Below, piece by piece: positions 20,194-29,751 of a stretch of DNA of 64,000 nt. Below the pieces are notes generated by a model, which was given only the letters and a program-made list of their open reading frames with translations, had not been told where the DNA came from and did no database searches. Position numbers and translations under genes: made by a program. The DNA comes from Cycloclasticus sp. (lineage in GTDB: Bacteria > Pseudomonadota > Gammaproteobacteria > Methylococcales > Cycloclasticaceae): contig PADC01000006.1 of NCBI GenBank assembly GCA_002700385.1, positions 248,001 to 312,000 on the forward strand, written 5' to 3'. The first letter of the stretch is position 1. Each line of letters starts with the position of its first letter.

Positions 20194-23100
20194 ATGTTAG
20201 AACTCCCAAAAAAATCCACACAACCCCTTTCCTGGGGTGCATTTGATGGATGCGCTGATGCATTAACCATCGCCAACGCGGGCTTGGAGTCTGAACAACT
20301 ATTACTCATTATTTGTTCAGATACACAATCGGCCCTTAGATTAGAACGTGAAATTCCCTTTTTCCTTACCAAGGAGCTACCTGTTATTTATTTTCCCGAT
20401 TGGGAAGTTCTGCCATATGACAGCTTTTCCCCTCTGGGCGAAATCATTTCTGAACGTTTGGCAACGTTATACCATTTACAACAGTTAAATAGAGGCATCC
20501 TGATTGTTACCACGGCCTGCCTACTTCAGCGTTTGGCGCCTCGGGAGCAATTACTCAGCGAATGTTTTTCACTCTCAACAAATGACACCTTTAATATTGA
20601 AAAAACCTGCTTAAATTTAGATAAATTAGGTTATCAGAACGTACATTCCGTTCAAAATTATGGCGAATATTCAGTTCGCGGCTCAATCTTAGATCTCTTC
20701 CCAATGGGCAGTAAAAAGCCCTACCGTATCGACCTATTTGACAACGAAGTAGAATCTATTCGGACCTTTGACACAGAAACTCAACGTTCCATCGAAAAAG
20801 TTGACTCTATTCGATTGTTTCCTGCTCGTGAATTCCCGATAAATGACAACAGCATTCAGTTATTTCGCCAACAATTTAGAGAACACTTCCCTGATATCTC
20901 TGATAAAAACACCCTGTATCAACAGGTGTCTAAAGGCCATATTCCTAATGGTATAGAAAACTATCTCCCCTTATTTGTGGAGCATACAGAATCATTCTTT
21001 GACTACCTCCCAACGGCGACTTTACTGTTACACGGTGACATTAAAGCCGCTGGGGAAACATTTGCTTCGCAAGTCATTGAACGGTTTGAGCACAGACAAT
21101 GCGATATTGATCGCCCCGCTTTACGTCCCGAACTCTTATTCCACGATTTAGAAAGCGTTCATAAACGCATAGAAGATTACCCTCGCGTTTCATTACAAAG
21201 CGACCTTCATGAAACCGAAAAAAGCGCTTTAATTCATCCTGATGAAAAGATTGCTGCACAGCCTTTATTAAGCCTCCTTAACCAAAGCAACCAAAAAACA
21301 TTATTTATTGCCGAATCAGCGGGCCACAGAGAATCTATGCTCAGGCAATTACAAAAATTTAATATCCGCCCATCCGTTATTGATGACTGGTCCAGTTTCA
21401 TTAAAAATGACCTGTCGCCCTGTATTGTTGTCGCGCCCATCGATGAAGGCCATCGTTCGTCACACATCAACATCATCACAGAAAATAATTTACTCGGTAC
21501 CCGAGTTCAACAGCGAAGACGCAGACGTTCTTCTTCAAGCCAACGACTTGAAAATGTGTTCAACAGCTTGGCAGATCTCGAAATCGGTTCGGCTGTCGTG
21601 CACCAAGAGCATGGTGTGGGCCGATATCTCGGCTTAAAACACCTTGTTGTTGACTCAATTGAAACTGAGTTTTTAACCCTGGAGTATGCCAACAGCGACA
21701 AACTCTACGTCCCCGTTTCATCACTGAATTTAATTGGGCGATATATGGGCACGCAAGGTGATACGGCACCGTTGCACCGCTTAGGAAGTGATCAATGGGA
21801 GAAAGCACGCAAAAAAGCCCTCAAGCGTGCACGCGACGTTGCCGCTGAACTGCTGGATATTCATGCCAGAAGAGCGGCTAAACCGGGGCGTTCAATGGTC
21901 GTTGATTCGCCAGAATATGATCACTTTGCGCGGGCATTTCCTTTTGAAGAAACAGAAGATCAAGCTATCGCCATAGAACAAACCTTACACGATATGTCAC
22001 TTGATAAGCCCATGGACCGTGTCGTCTGCGGCGATGTTGGTTTTGGCAAAACAGAAGTCGCCATGCGCGCCGCCTTTACCTCGGCGAGCAATCACTACCA
22101 AACCGCTGTTTTGGTGCCAACAACGCTGTTGGCACAGCAACATTACCAAAATTTTTCTGATCGTTTTGCTGATTGGCCTATTCGAATTGAAGTTCTTTCT
22201 CGATTTGTTAGCACAAAAAAACAACATCAAATTATTGCAGATACAGCCGAAGGGAAAGTAGACATTTTAATTGGCACCCATAAATTATTACAAAAATCGC
22301 TGGTCTATAAGAATCTGGGTCTGGTGATTATTGATGAAGAACAACGCTTTGGTGTGCGCCATAAAGAGCACCTCAAATCAATGCGTTCTGAAGTTGATAT
22401 GCTCACACTCACCGCCACGCCCATACCACGAACCTTAAACCAAGCGATGTCCGGTCTGCGAGATATCTCCATTATCGCTACGCCACCCCCCAATCGACAC
22501 GCCATTGAAACTTTTGTCTCTGAGTGGAACAGCGGCCTGATTCAAGAAGCCTGTCAACGCGAAATTAGGCGCGGAGGACAACTGTTTGTTCTGCATAACG
22601 ATATTTCAAGTATGGACAGGGTAATGAGAGATATCGAAGAACTGGTCCCCGATGCAAAAATTCAAAAAGCACACGGACAAATGCGTGAGAGTGAGTTGGA
22701 GCAAATAATGCTCGATTTTTACCATGCCCGTTTTAACGTGTTGGTATCGACCACCATCATTGAAAATGGTATTGATCTACCCAATGCCAACACCATCATC
22801 ATTAATCGTGCCGATAAGCTGGGTTTATCCCAATTACATCAATTACGCGGCCGTGTTGGGCGCTCACACCACAGAGCCTATGCCTATATGATCATCCCGC
22901 CTGAGGGGATGATGACTAAAGATGCTAAAAAGCGTATTGAAGCCATCCAGAGCAGCGCAGACTTAGGTGCTGGGTTTAGCTTATCCACACACGATATGGA
23001 AATTCGTGGTGCAGGCGAATTACTCGGTGATAGTCAAAGTGGTGAAATCCAAGAAATTGGTTTTACCCTTTACACAGAATTACTGGATAATGCGGTCGCC

Positions 23101-23589
23101 GCCATTAAATCAGGTAAACAACCCGAGTTAGAACAGCCTATTGATACCGGCCCCGAAATTGATCTACAGGCCAGTGCTTTAATACCAGACGATTATTTAC
23201 CCGATGTCCACACACGACTCGTCCTATACAAGCGCATAGCCAGTGCTGATAATGCTGAAGAATTACGTGATTTACAAATCGAAATGATCGATCGCTTTGG
23301 CCTTCTGCCTGACAGCACTAAATGTTTATTTGGCATCAGCGAGATCAAACTACAAGCAAAACAGGCAGGCATCGATAAAATCGATTATGCTCAATCTAAT
23401 GGTCGCCTTCAGTTTTCAAATGAACCGGCCATTGATCCTGCTAAAATCATTGAACTTATCCAAACACAACCTCAGGTTTTTAAGCTGGAGGGGCCACAAA
23501 AACTGCGTTTTAGTAAAAAACTTGACAGTACCGAAGAGAAAGTTGATTTTATACTCGAGCTTATTAACTCAATCGCACTGGATGAATAA
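20194..23589 (+). CDS. mfd: Transcription-repair coupling factor Mfd
   Basis: Mfd removes RNA polymerase stalled at DNA lesions and recruits UvrA. The 1131 residues show the UvrB-like N-terminal modules, the RNA-polymerase-interacting domain (residues about 455-540, starting EIGSAVVHQEHGVGRYLGL), and the RecG-like translocase with Walker A GDVGFGKTE, the DEEQ box in VIIDEEQRFGVRHKE and the RGRVGRS motif VI, followed by the TRCF C-terminal domain. The length is close to the family norm. csiV follows five bases later, as in Pseudomonas. Confidence 0.98.
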   Translation: MLELPKKSTQPLSWGAFDGCADALTIANAGLESEQLLLIICSDTQSALRLEREIPFFLTKELPVIYFPDWEVLPYDSFSPLGEIISERLATLYHLQQLNRGILIVTTACLLQRLAPREQLLSECFSLSTNDTFNIEKTCLNLDKLGYQNVHSVQNYGEYSVRGSILDLFPMGSKKPYRIDLFDNEVESIRTFDTETQRSIEKVDSIRLFPAREFPINDNSIQLFRQQFREHFPDISDKNTLYQQVSKGHIPNGIENYLPLFVEHTESFFDYLPTATLLLHGDIKAAGETFASQVIERFEHRQCDIDRPALRPELLFHDLESVHKRIEDYPRVSLQSDLHETEKSALIHPDEKIAAQPLLSLLNQSNQKTLFIAESAGHRESMLRQLQKFNIRPSVIDDWSSFIKNDLSPCIVVAPIDEGHRSSHINIITENNLLGTRVQQRRRRRSSSSQRLENVFNSLADLEIGSAVVHQEHGVGRYLGLKHLVVDSIETEFLTLEYANSDKLYVPVSSLNLIGRYMGTQGDTAPLHRLGSDQWEKARKKALKRARDVAAELLDIHARRAAKPGRSMVVDSPEYDHFARAFPFEETEDQAIAIEQTLHDMSLDKPMDRVVCGDVGFGKTEVAMRAAFTSASNHYQTAVLVPTTLLAQQHYQNFSDRFADWPIRIEVLSRFVSTKKQHQIIADTAEGKVDILIGTHKLLQKSLVYKNLGLVIIDEEQRFGVRHKEHLKSMRSEVDMLTLTATPIPRTLNQAMSGLRDISIIATPPPNRHAIETFVSEWNSGLIQEACQREIRRGGQLFVLHNDISSMDRVMRDIEELVPDAKIQKAHGQMRESELEQIMLDFYHARFNVLVSTTIIENGIDLPNANTIIINRADKLGLSQLHQLRGRVGRSHHRAYAYMIIPPEGMMTKDAKKRIEAIQSSADLGAGFSLSTHDMEIRGAGELLGDSQSGEIQEIGFTLYTELLDNAVAAIKSGKQPELEQPIDTGPEIDLQASALIPDDYLPDVHTRLVLYKRIASADNAEELRDLQIEMIDRFGLLPDSTKCLFGISEIKLQAKQAGIDKIDYAQSNGRLQFSNEPAIDPAKIIELIQTQPQVFKLEGPQKLRFSKKLDSTEEKVDFILELINSIALDE

Positions 23590-23594
23590 AAAAC

Positions 23595-24302
23595 ATGATA
23601 ATCACTAAAAGGTTTTACTTATTAACGCTTCTGTTACTTTCTATACATACGGTGGGGTTTGCCAATGAAGCTGACTGGTACAGCATTGAATACATCGTTT
23701 TTGAACATACCCCCTTAAGCAATCAATCTTTAGAGCCTTGGGAAAAAGAGCCCTTGGCCTTACCAAGCAACGCCGTGTCATTAAATAGCCTGCCCAATAC
23801 GAAAGCTTTTAACTCACTAAGCAGCAACCAAAAACAACTGCATGGTATATACAACCGCCTGACGAAACTTTCCTCATACAAACCCATCTTACATGGCGGC
23901 TGGTTTCAACCCCTAAAATCAAAAGAAAAGCTTAAGCCAGTTCAAATTATTCATCACAGCAGTAACCGACAACTTGAAGGAACGCTGACTTTTCATCGAG
24001 GACGCTTTTTACACTTAAACATTGACTTGCAGTTAAGTGAATCACCCCTTCCAGCAGATCATGCCATTCATTTATCAACAACGGGGCGACAAGCAAACAC
24101 TCTCTATCGACTTAAAGAAACAAGGCAAATTAAAACAAGCAATACACATTATTTTGATCACCCGCGTTTTGGTGTTTTAGCCATCGTAGAGAAAATTGAC
24201 TCCCCTGAAAAACCAATCTCTATGCCTAAAACTATTGAACAAGACAAACCGCTTGAAAACAAAGATCGGAATGAGTCAGCCCAATCAACGCAGCCTAGTT
24301 AG
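23595..24302 (+). CDS. CsiV family periplasmic protein
   Basis: A 235-residue protein with a signal peptide (about residues 1-23) and the family start ADWYSIEYIVFEH. The region HGGWFQPL and the later GTLTFHRGRFLHLNIDLQL segment match CsiV, a peptidoglycan-binding partner known from Vibrio as an activator of cell-wall growth under D-amino acid stress. It follows mfd by five bases, a conserved pairing in gammaproteobacteria. Its C-terminus is a low-complexity, charged tail. The stop overlaps the convergent DUF3581 gene by eight bases. Confidence 0.82.
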   Translation: MIITKRFYLLTLLLLSIHTVGFANEADWYSIEYIVFEHTPLSNQSLEPWEKEPLALPSNAVSLNSLPNTKAFNSLSSNQKQLHGIYNRLTKLSSYKPILHGGWFQPLKSKEKLKPVQIIHHSSNRQLEGTLTFHRGRFLHLNIDLQLSESPLPADHAIHLSTTGRQANTLYRLKETRQIKTSNTHYFDHPRFGVLAIVEKIDSPEKPISMPKTIEQDKPLENKDRNESAQSTQPS

Positions 24303-25011
24303 CACTAAGCTGATAAGTCGCTTTGGTCGCATTGTACTCATCCACAATGATATCAATTGCAGATTGCTCGTACGGCCTTAAACCACTCACAACCATATCT
24401 TTTGTTCCATGCCCAATCACTCGCCCTTCAACAAATAGATCAAACCCTAATTTTACATTCCCTTTTTTGCCATCAACTGTCATTGACGCCTCGGAAAATT
24501 CAAGCTCGACTGAACCTTCGGGAAATTGATCAATTTCTATAACCATGTCTTTATAGATAATCAATGGGCGCGATGGGTTGATCATGACGTTATTTTTTTT
24601 CATCAAATCAATCAGCATCTCCGGAAAAGTTCGCCCTGAAAATTGAACGTATTGTTCAATCAGACTGGCAACAAAAAACGCATTTTTAGTGCTCTTACCC
24701 GAACGTTGAATCGTCATGACCGGTTTGTCATTCTGATCTAACAAACTGAATTTATTCGTTAGTTTTTCTGGCAAGGAAACAACTGTTTTTTCAGTCACCA
24801 TGCTTTCAAAATCAAAACGCATCGACTGGCTAACGCCTAATTCTGTGAGCGCAATGGCAAATAATAAATCCCCAGGCACACAAAAGCGCTTTGTTTCCAC
24901 ATCATGAAGCGGATTAAAATCACCGGCAACAGATTTCGCAAATAAACTGGCTTGTTCACGAGTGAAACCAACTTTTTGCTCTTCTATACTATAAAAATTT
25001 CTTACATCCAT
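24295..25011 (-). CDS. DUF3581 family protein
   Basis: A 238-residue soluble protein of the DUF3581 family, recognised from the N-terminus (FTREQASLFAKSVAGDFNPLHD), which resembles the hotdog-fold MaoC-like acyl hydratase signature with its D-F-N-P-x-H motif. The second half repeats a similar strand-rich pattern. It may therefore be a double-hotdog protein acting on an acyl thioester, but this is inference. No signal peptide. It lies convergent with csiV and upstream of no obvious operon partner. Confidence 0.75.
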   Translation of the reverse strand: MDVRNFYSIEEQKVGFTREQASLFAKSVAGDFNPLHDVETKRFCVPGDLLFAIALTELGVSQSMRFDFESMVTEKTVVSLPEKLTNKFSLLDQNDKPVMTIQRSGKSTKNAFFVASLIEQYVQFSGRTFPEMLIDLMKKNNVMINPSRPLIIYKDMVIEIDQFPEGSVELEFSEASMTVDGKKGNVKLGFDLFVEGRVIGHGTKDMVVSGLRPYEQSAIDIIVDEYNATKATYQLSAN

Positions 25012-25050
25012 TTTTTTTTGTTATCTCCCGACAGAAACGTAAATTATACG

Positions 25051-25809
25051 TTATTCGTCCGCTTCTATTTGTATTTCAGTAACAAGCACTTTTAGCAAAC
25101 GTTCTACTTTAACCATACCGTTAGCCGCATAACCGTCTATATCCTGCATGCTGATTCCTCCCTCTTCAAGACCGGCTGCCCAATTAACCACCACCGCACA
25201 ACACGCATAATTTAGCCCAAGCTCTTTTGCTAAAGCCGTTTCGGGCATTCCTGTCATCCCCACCAAATCGCACCCGTCACGTGCTAACTTTTTAACCTCT
25301 GCTGCCGTCTCCAGCCTCGGGCCCTGTGTACACCCGTACACAGCTGTATCTAAAACGTCGATACCTGTCCGGTTCATCGCGCTTTTTAATTTTTGTCTAA
25401 GTTCCCTTGAATAAGGACAAGTAAAATCGATGTGGGTGACTTGTTCTAAGTCATCTTCAAAATACGTGGAACGTCTTCCCCATGTGTAATCAATCAACTG
25501 ATCCGGCAACACCAAACTAGCCGGCGGCATAGACCGATTGATACTGCCCACAGCGGCAACTGCTGTGACATCTGTTACACCTACTTCCTTTAATGCCCAA
25601 ATATTGGCGCGGTAGTTTATCCGATGAGGTGGAATATTATGTCCATAGCCATGCCGCGCTAAAAACACAACATCAACACCATTGAGCTGGCCAAATGTCA
25701 ACGGCGATGATGGCTCCCCATAAGGGGTTTTAATAACGCGCTTATGGATATTTTCTAAGTTGACCAGTTTACTTAGACCCGTTCCACCGATAATGGCTAA
25801 TCTTGACAT
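25051..25809 (-). CDS. S-methyl-5'-thioinosine phosphorylase (MTAP/PNP family)
   Basis: This 252-residue nucleoside phosphorylase has the family motifs IIGGTGLSKL, FLARHGYGHNIPPHRINYRAN and the MTGMPETALAKELGLNYACCAVVVNWAAG substrate-site segment. Its place beside hpt and nagZ matches the Pseudomonas aeruginosa enzyme that cleaves 5'-methylthioinosine to hypoxanthine, which the neighbouring transferase could then salvage. The start at 25809 is preferred: AGGAG lies six bases before it, and it overlaps the end of hpt by 13 bases. MTA specificity cannot be fully excluded. Confidence 0.88.
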   Translation of the reverse strand: MSRLAIIGGTGLSKLVNLENIHKRVIKTPYGEPSSPLTFGQLNGVDVVFLARHGYGHNIPPHRINYRANIWALKEVGVTDVTAVAAVGSINRSMPPASLVLPDQLIDYTWGRRSTYFEDDLEQVTHIDFTCPYSRELRQKLKSAMNRTGIDVLDTAVYGCTQGPRLETAAEVKKLARDGCDLVGMTGMPETALAKELGLNYACCAVVVNWAAGLEEGGISMQDIDGYAANGMVKVERLLKVLVTEIQIEADE

Positions 25810-26381
25810 ACTAGCTCCTGTATATTTTCCGCGCATGCATATAAGCCTTTTACGTTGCGTAGGTACCCCTTATAATCCATGCCTAAACCATACAAATATT
25901 GATCGCCTGTCTGAAACCCAACAAAATCCGCTTGAACAGGTTTATCTTTTTTAAGCTTTTTATCGACCAGTACCACGGTATAACAACGCGCTGCTCCCTG
26001 CTCTTGGCAATAAGCTTTTAACTTTGCCATTGTAATTCCTGCATCTAGCACATCGTCGACAATAATAACTGTTCGGTTCACCAACTCAGTTGTCGGTAAT
26101 TGTTTCCATTCTAATTCCCCACCGGATATCTCACCCTGATAGCGTGTCGCATGTATGTAGTCGAGTTCGAGTGGAAAATTTAACCTAGGCAATAAAGCGC
26201 CTACTGCCATAAGCGCCCCATTCATAACACAAAGAACAACCGGGTTTTTGTGTTCACATTCAATAGTAATATCAGCCGCTAGTTTTTCGTACATTGCCTC
26301 AACGGCAGATTCATCTAATAAGCAAATACTATTTTTTTGCACACACTCAATTTCAGCCAATGAAACTGTCATATTAAGCAT
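25797..26381 (-). CDS. hpt: Hypoxanthine-guanine phosphoribosyltransferase
   Basis: This cytoplasmic enzyme converts hypoxanthine or guanine and PRPP to IMP or GMP. The 194 residues contain the PRPP-binding motif VIIVDDVLDAGITM and the catalytic region with the DKKLKKDKPVQADFVGF segment. The gene overlaps nagZ at its start by eight bases and the nucleoside phosphorylase at its end by 13, so salvage of hypoxanthine from methylthioinosine is a natural joint function. An alternative start three codons downstream (MTVSL) is possible. Confidence 0.92.
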   Translation of the reverse strand: MLNMTVSLAEIECVQKNSICLLDESAVEAMYEKLAADITIECEHKNPVVLCVMNGALMAVGALLPRLNFPLELDYIHATRYQGEISGGELEWKQLPTTELVNRTVIIVDDVLDAGITMAKLKAYCQEQGAARCYTVVLVDKKLKKDKPVQADFVGFQTGDQYLYGLGMDYKGYLRNVKGLYACAENIQELVCQD

Positions 26382-27408
26382 ACCTCTCTATTGTATTACG
26401 GCATTGCTGCCATTGTTGTGACTCTTGAATTGCCCCTAAGAAATGAGGGGGTATTGGACGCATTTTTTTCAATCGCTCAACCGACTTGAAATTAATAGTA
26501 TAACCTTTAAGCCGATCGATCACCTGTTCTGCAGCAGAACGATCATTACAAACCAATGCCATGTCGGCACCCGCTTTTAGAGTTTGTCTAGACCTTTGTT
26601 CGAAGTCACCCACCACACTGGCGCCTTGCATGCTAAGGTCATCACTGAAGATCGCGCCGCCAAAACCCAGCTGTTGACGCAAAACCTGTTTTAACCAGAA
26701 TTCAGAAAAACCGGCCGGCACTGAATCAGCGTGTTGATAGATAACATGTGCAGGCATCATGCCTTTCATGCCCGATTGAATCAGCTGTTTAAAAGGGTAA
26801 ACATCGTTTTGCATAATCTCCTCTAGCGGTCGCTCGTCAATGGGAATGGCAACATGCGAATCGGGAGCCACTGCACCGTGCCCGGGAAAATGCTTACCAA
26901 TACTTGCCATACCAGCCTCTGTTAGCCCTCGTTGGAATGCAATGGCGAGCGCTGATACAATTTCTTTATCCGTCGAAAAAGCACGATCGCCAATAATTTC
27001 ACTGCAACCGTAATCAAGATCAAGTACCGGTGCGAAACTAAAATCCACCCCCACTTGCCTCAATTCCATTGCCATTAACCAAGCCGTTTGCTGCGCATAC
27101 TCATGCCCAAGCGTTGGATTATCGATGTATACCTTACCTAGCGATTGCATACTTGGAATTTGTGTAAACCCATCTTTAAAACGCTGTACACGACCACCCT
27201 CATGATCAACCGCTATCAGCAAAGGCTCGTCTCGTAGTTTATGCACTGCTTCACAAAGAAGCGACACCTGTTCCACGGACTCATAGTTTCTTGAAAATAA
27301 GATCAACCCACCCACTAACGGGTGTTTAAGAACCTCTCGATCAACAGAAGATAATTCCACACCGTCAATATCAATCATTAAAGGCCCTAAGGGCATAGGC
27401 GATTTCAT
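26374..27408 (-). CDS. nagZ: Beta-N-acetylhexosaminidase NagZ
   Basis: NagZ removes GlcNAc from anhydro-muropeptides in the cytoplasmic peptidoglycan recycling pathway. The 344 residues are a glycoside hydrolase family 3 barrel with LLIAVDHEGGRVQRF, the DFSFAPVLDLD segment, and the catalytic His/Asp loop KHFPGHGAVAPDSHVAIP, ending with the aspartate nucleophile region IFSDDLSMQGA. No signal peptide, as expected. First gene of the nagZ-hpt-phosphorylase unit. Confidence 0.96.
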   Translation of the reverse strand: MKSPMPLGPLMIDIDGVELSSVDREVLKHPLVGGLILFSRNYESVEQVSLLCEAVHKLRDEPLLIAVDHEGGRVQRFKDGFTQIPSMQSLGKVYIDNPTLGHEYAQQTAWLMAMELRQVGVDFSFAPVLDLDYGCSEIIGDRAFSTDKEIVSALAIAFQRGLTEAGMASIGKHFPGHGAVAPDSHVAIPIDERPLEEIMQNDVYPFKQLIQSGMKGMMPAHVIYQHADSVPAGFSEFWLKQVLRQQLGFGGAIFSDDLSMQGASVVGDFEQRSRQTLKAGADMALVCNDRSAAEQVIDRLKGYTINFKSVERLKKMRPIPPHFLGAIQESQQWQQCRNTIERYA

Positions 27409-27475
27409 TTTTATAGTCTATCCTTGTCAATAATATTATTTAGTTTACTCACAAGCGCTAACGCCGGAGAAAATA

Positions 27476-27868
27476 ATGCGTTTTATTAGTTTACTTTGTG
27501 GCCTCTTGCTTTTTACGCCTTTCGTTTATGCCGAAGAAAGTGATAGCACCCAAGAAGAGGTTATTTATTTACCGCTAAGCCCTCAATTTACCGTTAACTT
27601 ATTAGGTGATAAACATTATTTGCGCACCAGCATTCAACTGCAACTGAAAAATGACGACGTAAAAGAGGCGATAGAAGCCAATAATCCCGCCATCCGGCAT
27701 GCACTTATTGTATTGCTTAGTGATAATTATGTGGAAAATATTTCTAGCGGCACTGGCAAAATAGAACTGCAAAACAAAGCTCTCGACGCCTTAAATAAAA
27801 CCTTAAAAAAATATGCTAAAACAGAAGGCGTAGAAGCTGTTTTCTTTACAGAATTTGTTTCCCAATAA
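27476..27868 (+). CDS. FliL-like secreted or anchored protein
   Basis: The 130 residues start with a hydrophobic signal or anchor (about residues 1-19, ending VYAEE). The remainder matches the FliL fold: YLPLSPQFTVNL, then an HYLRTSIQLQL strand, a PAIRHALIVLLSD helix and a C-terminal VEAVFFTEFVSQ strand. Flagellar FliL stabilises stators, but this copy is not near flagellar genes and belongs to the group of stand-alone FliL-like proteins seen beside nagZ in related genomes. It is divergent from nagZ. Confidence 0.8.
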   Translation: MRFISLLCGLLLFTPFVYAEESDSTQEEVIYLPLSPQFTVNLLGDKHYLRTSIQLQLKNDDVKEAIEANNPAIRHALIVLLSDNYVENISSGTGKIELQNKALDALNKTLKKYAKTEGVEAVFFTEFVSQ

Positions 27869-27869
27869 A

Positions 27870-28361
27870 TTATTCGACGATGGATACTCTTGTTCCTACC
27901 GCAATAAGCTCAAAGAGTTCGATCACATCCTCATTAAACATTCGAATACAACCATGTGACGACGGTGTTTTTCTAACCAGTTCGTCAGGAGCACCGTGTA
28001 TATAAATATAACGTCGCATCGTATCGACTGAGCCTGAGCGATTTTTACCTTTTTCCAAACCCGACAGCCATAAAATTCTAGTTAAAATCCAATCCCTGTC
28101 TGACTGTTTTTTTAAATCGTCTATTTGATAAATTTCACCTGTTGAACGACGGCCTACAAAGACCCTACCTAAGGGCTCTCTGTCTCCAATTTTTGCTCGA
28201 ATAACATGAGCTCCTCTCGGCGTACATTCACTTCCCATTTGTTCGCCGACGCCATTTTTTGCCGTACAAACAGCATATGACTTTAATAAGTCTTTATCAT
28301 CATATACGTTCAACAACTGTTCATTGATGTGAACAACGATATTGAGATTTGAAGCCGTCAT
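27870..28361 (-). CDS. L,D-transpeptidase catalytic domain protein (YkuD family)
   Basis: The 163 residues are one YkuD domain. The catalytic motif is visible as IYIHGAPDE, then SSHGCIRMFNEDVIEL with the active-site Cys in SHGCIR. These enzymes form 3-3 cross-links in peptidoglycan or attach lipoproteins to it. I see no signal peptide or membrane segment at the N-terminus (MTASNLNIVVHINEQ), unusual for an enzyme that should act in the periplasm. It is adjacent to rlmD, and its end nearly touches the FliL-like gene. Confidence 0.88.
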   Translation of the reverse strand: MTASNLNIVVHINEQLLNVYDDKDLLKSYAVCTAKNGVGEQMGSECTPRGAHVIRAKIGDREPLGRVFVGRRSTGEIYQIDDLKKQSDRDWILTRILWLSGLEKGKNRSGSVDTMRRYIYIHGAPDELVRKTPSSHGCIRMFNEDVIELFELIAVGTRVSIVE

Positions 28362-29690
28362 CTACTTTTCAAATAACGCCATCGACTCAACGTGAGATGT
28401 CTGTGGAAACATATCCATCACCCCCGCTTTTTTTAGTTTATAGCCTAATTCATTGACTAATATCGCTGAATCACGCGCTAAAGTAGACGGATTACATGAC
28501 ACATAAAGCACCTGTTCGGCGCCCCATTTTGGGAGATAATGCAGCATCTCTTTGGCACCTAAACGGGGCGGGTCAATTAACACCTTATTATATTTTTTCT
28601 TCACCCAAGGCTCGTCATCCACGGCTTCCATTAAATTAGCCGTATAAAAATCAACATTCAGAAGATCGTTTTTCTCAGCGTTTACCTGTGCTCGCTTTAT
28701 CAGGTCATCACTGCCTTCAACCCCTGTTACATGGCCGGCAACACGCGCCATAGGTAACGTAAAGTTGCCAAGCCCGCAGAATAAATCCAATACATTATCG
28801 TTGCTGTTCAGTTCTAATGTGTCTAATGCTCTATGAATCATCGATCGATTGATCTCAACGTTCACTTGCACAAAATCACTTGGGCCAAAGTATAAAACAA
28901 CCTCATTGGGCAACTGATAACTCAATGGCGCTTTTTCACCGCTGAGAGCTGCGATCGTATCAGGCCCTTTTGATTGAGTATAAATATCGACATCGGCAGA
29001 TGTTTCAAATTGCTTTAATGTCACTTCATCCTGCGCACTCAAGGGCGCTAGAATTCTGAACACCAAAGCCGTTCGATGATCGCAAATCGAGACTTCAATC
29101 TGAGGAACCTTGTCTTTTATAGATAATTGACCAACCAACGCTGATAAATCCATTAACCGTTGGCCTACTGAAGGGTGTAGCACCTCACATTGCTCTATTT
29201 CCGCTAAAAAAGGGCTGGCTTTTTCTCTAAAACCCACCAGAACGCGGCCTTTTTTTACCACATCTTTCACGCCTAAACGCGCTCTATGACGGTAACCCCA
29301 ATAAGGCCCAGTCAACGCCGGCCAAAGCTCAACATCTTCTATTTTTGCAATGTGCTTAAACTGATCAATTAAAATCTTTTGTTTAGCCAATATCTGCTTT
29401 TGCGGGTCAAGGTGTTGAAAGCTACAGCCTCCACAAATAGTATAGTGTTGACAACCCGGTTCAACACGGTCATCCGAGGCCTTTATAATGTCTTTTACTC
29501 GCCCCTCATCATAATCTTTTTTCTTTTTAACGTATTCAAAAATGACCTCTTCACCCGGTAAAGCCTCGGTAATGAAAACGGTTTTATCGTTTAAGTGTGC
29601 AACACCACGGCCATCATGAGCCAAAGATTCTATTGTTGCTTTTGCCGTCTCGGGAGGAAGGTTCTTTCTTCTATTTCTACGTCTTGCCAT
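28362..29690 (-). CDS. rlmD: 23S rRNA (uracil(1939)-C(5))-methyltransferase RlmD
   Basis: RlmD makes m5U1939 of 23S rRNA. The 442 residues begin with a TRAM domain (about residues 15-70), followed by the [4Fe-4S] cluster motif CQHYTICGGCSFQ (C-x5-C-x2-C) and a fourth Cys at CEVLHP. The SAM-binding motif NVLDLFCGLGNFTLPMA and the nucleophile Cys in LYVSCNPSTLARD complete the set. The ATG lies in a basic MARRRNRRKN start. It is followed directly by the transpeptidase gene. Confidence 0.95.
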   Translation of the reverse strand: MARRRNRRKNLPPETAKATIESLAHDGRGVAHLNDKTVFITEALPGEEVIFEYVKKKKDYDEGRVKDIIKASDDRVEPGCQHYTICGGCSFQHLDPQKQILAKQKILIDQFKHIAKIEDVELWPALTGPYWGYRHRARLGVKDVVKKGRVLVGFREKASPFLAEIEQCEVLHPSVGQRLMDLSALVGQLSIKDKVPQIEVSICDHRTALVFRILAPLSAQDEVTLKQFETSADVDIYTQSKGPDTIAALSGEKAPLSYQLPNEVVLYFGPSDFVQVNVEINRSMIHRALDTLELNSNDNVLDLFCGLGNFTLPMARVAGHVTGVEGSDDLIKRAQVNAEKNDLLNVDFYTANLMEAVDDEPWVKKKYNKVLIDPPRLGAKEMLHYLPKWGAEQVLYVSCNPSTLARDSAILVNELGYKLKKAGVMDMFPQTSHVESMALFEK

Positions 29691-29751
29691 GTTGCTTATA
29701 AAACCATCTGTTTACTGTTTGATGGGTTGCATTTTAAACGTTAAAACAAAT

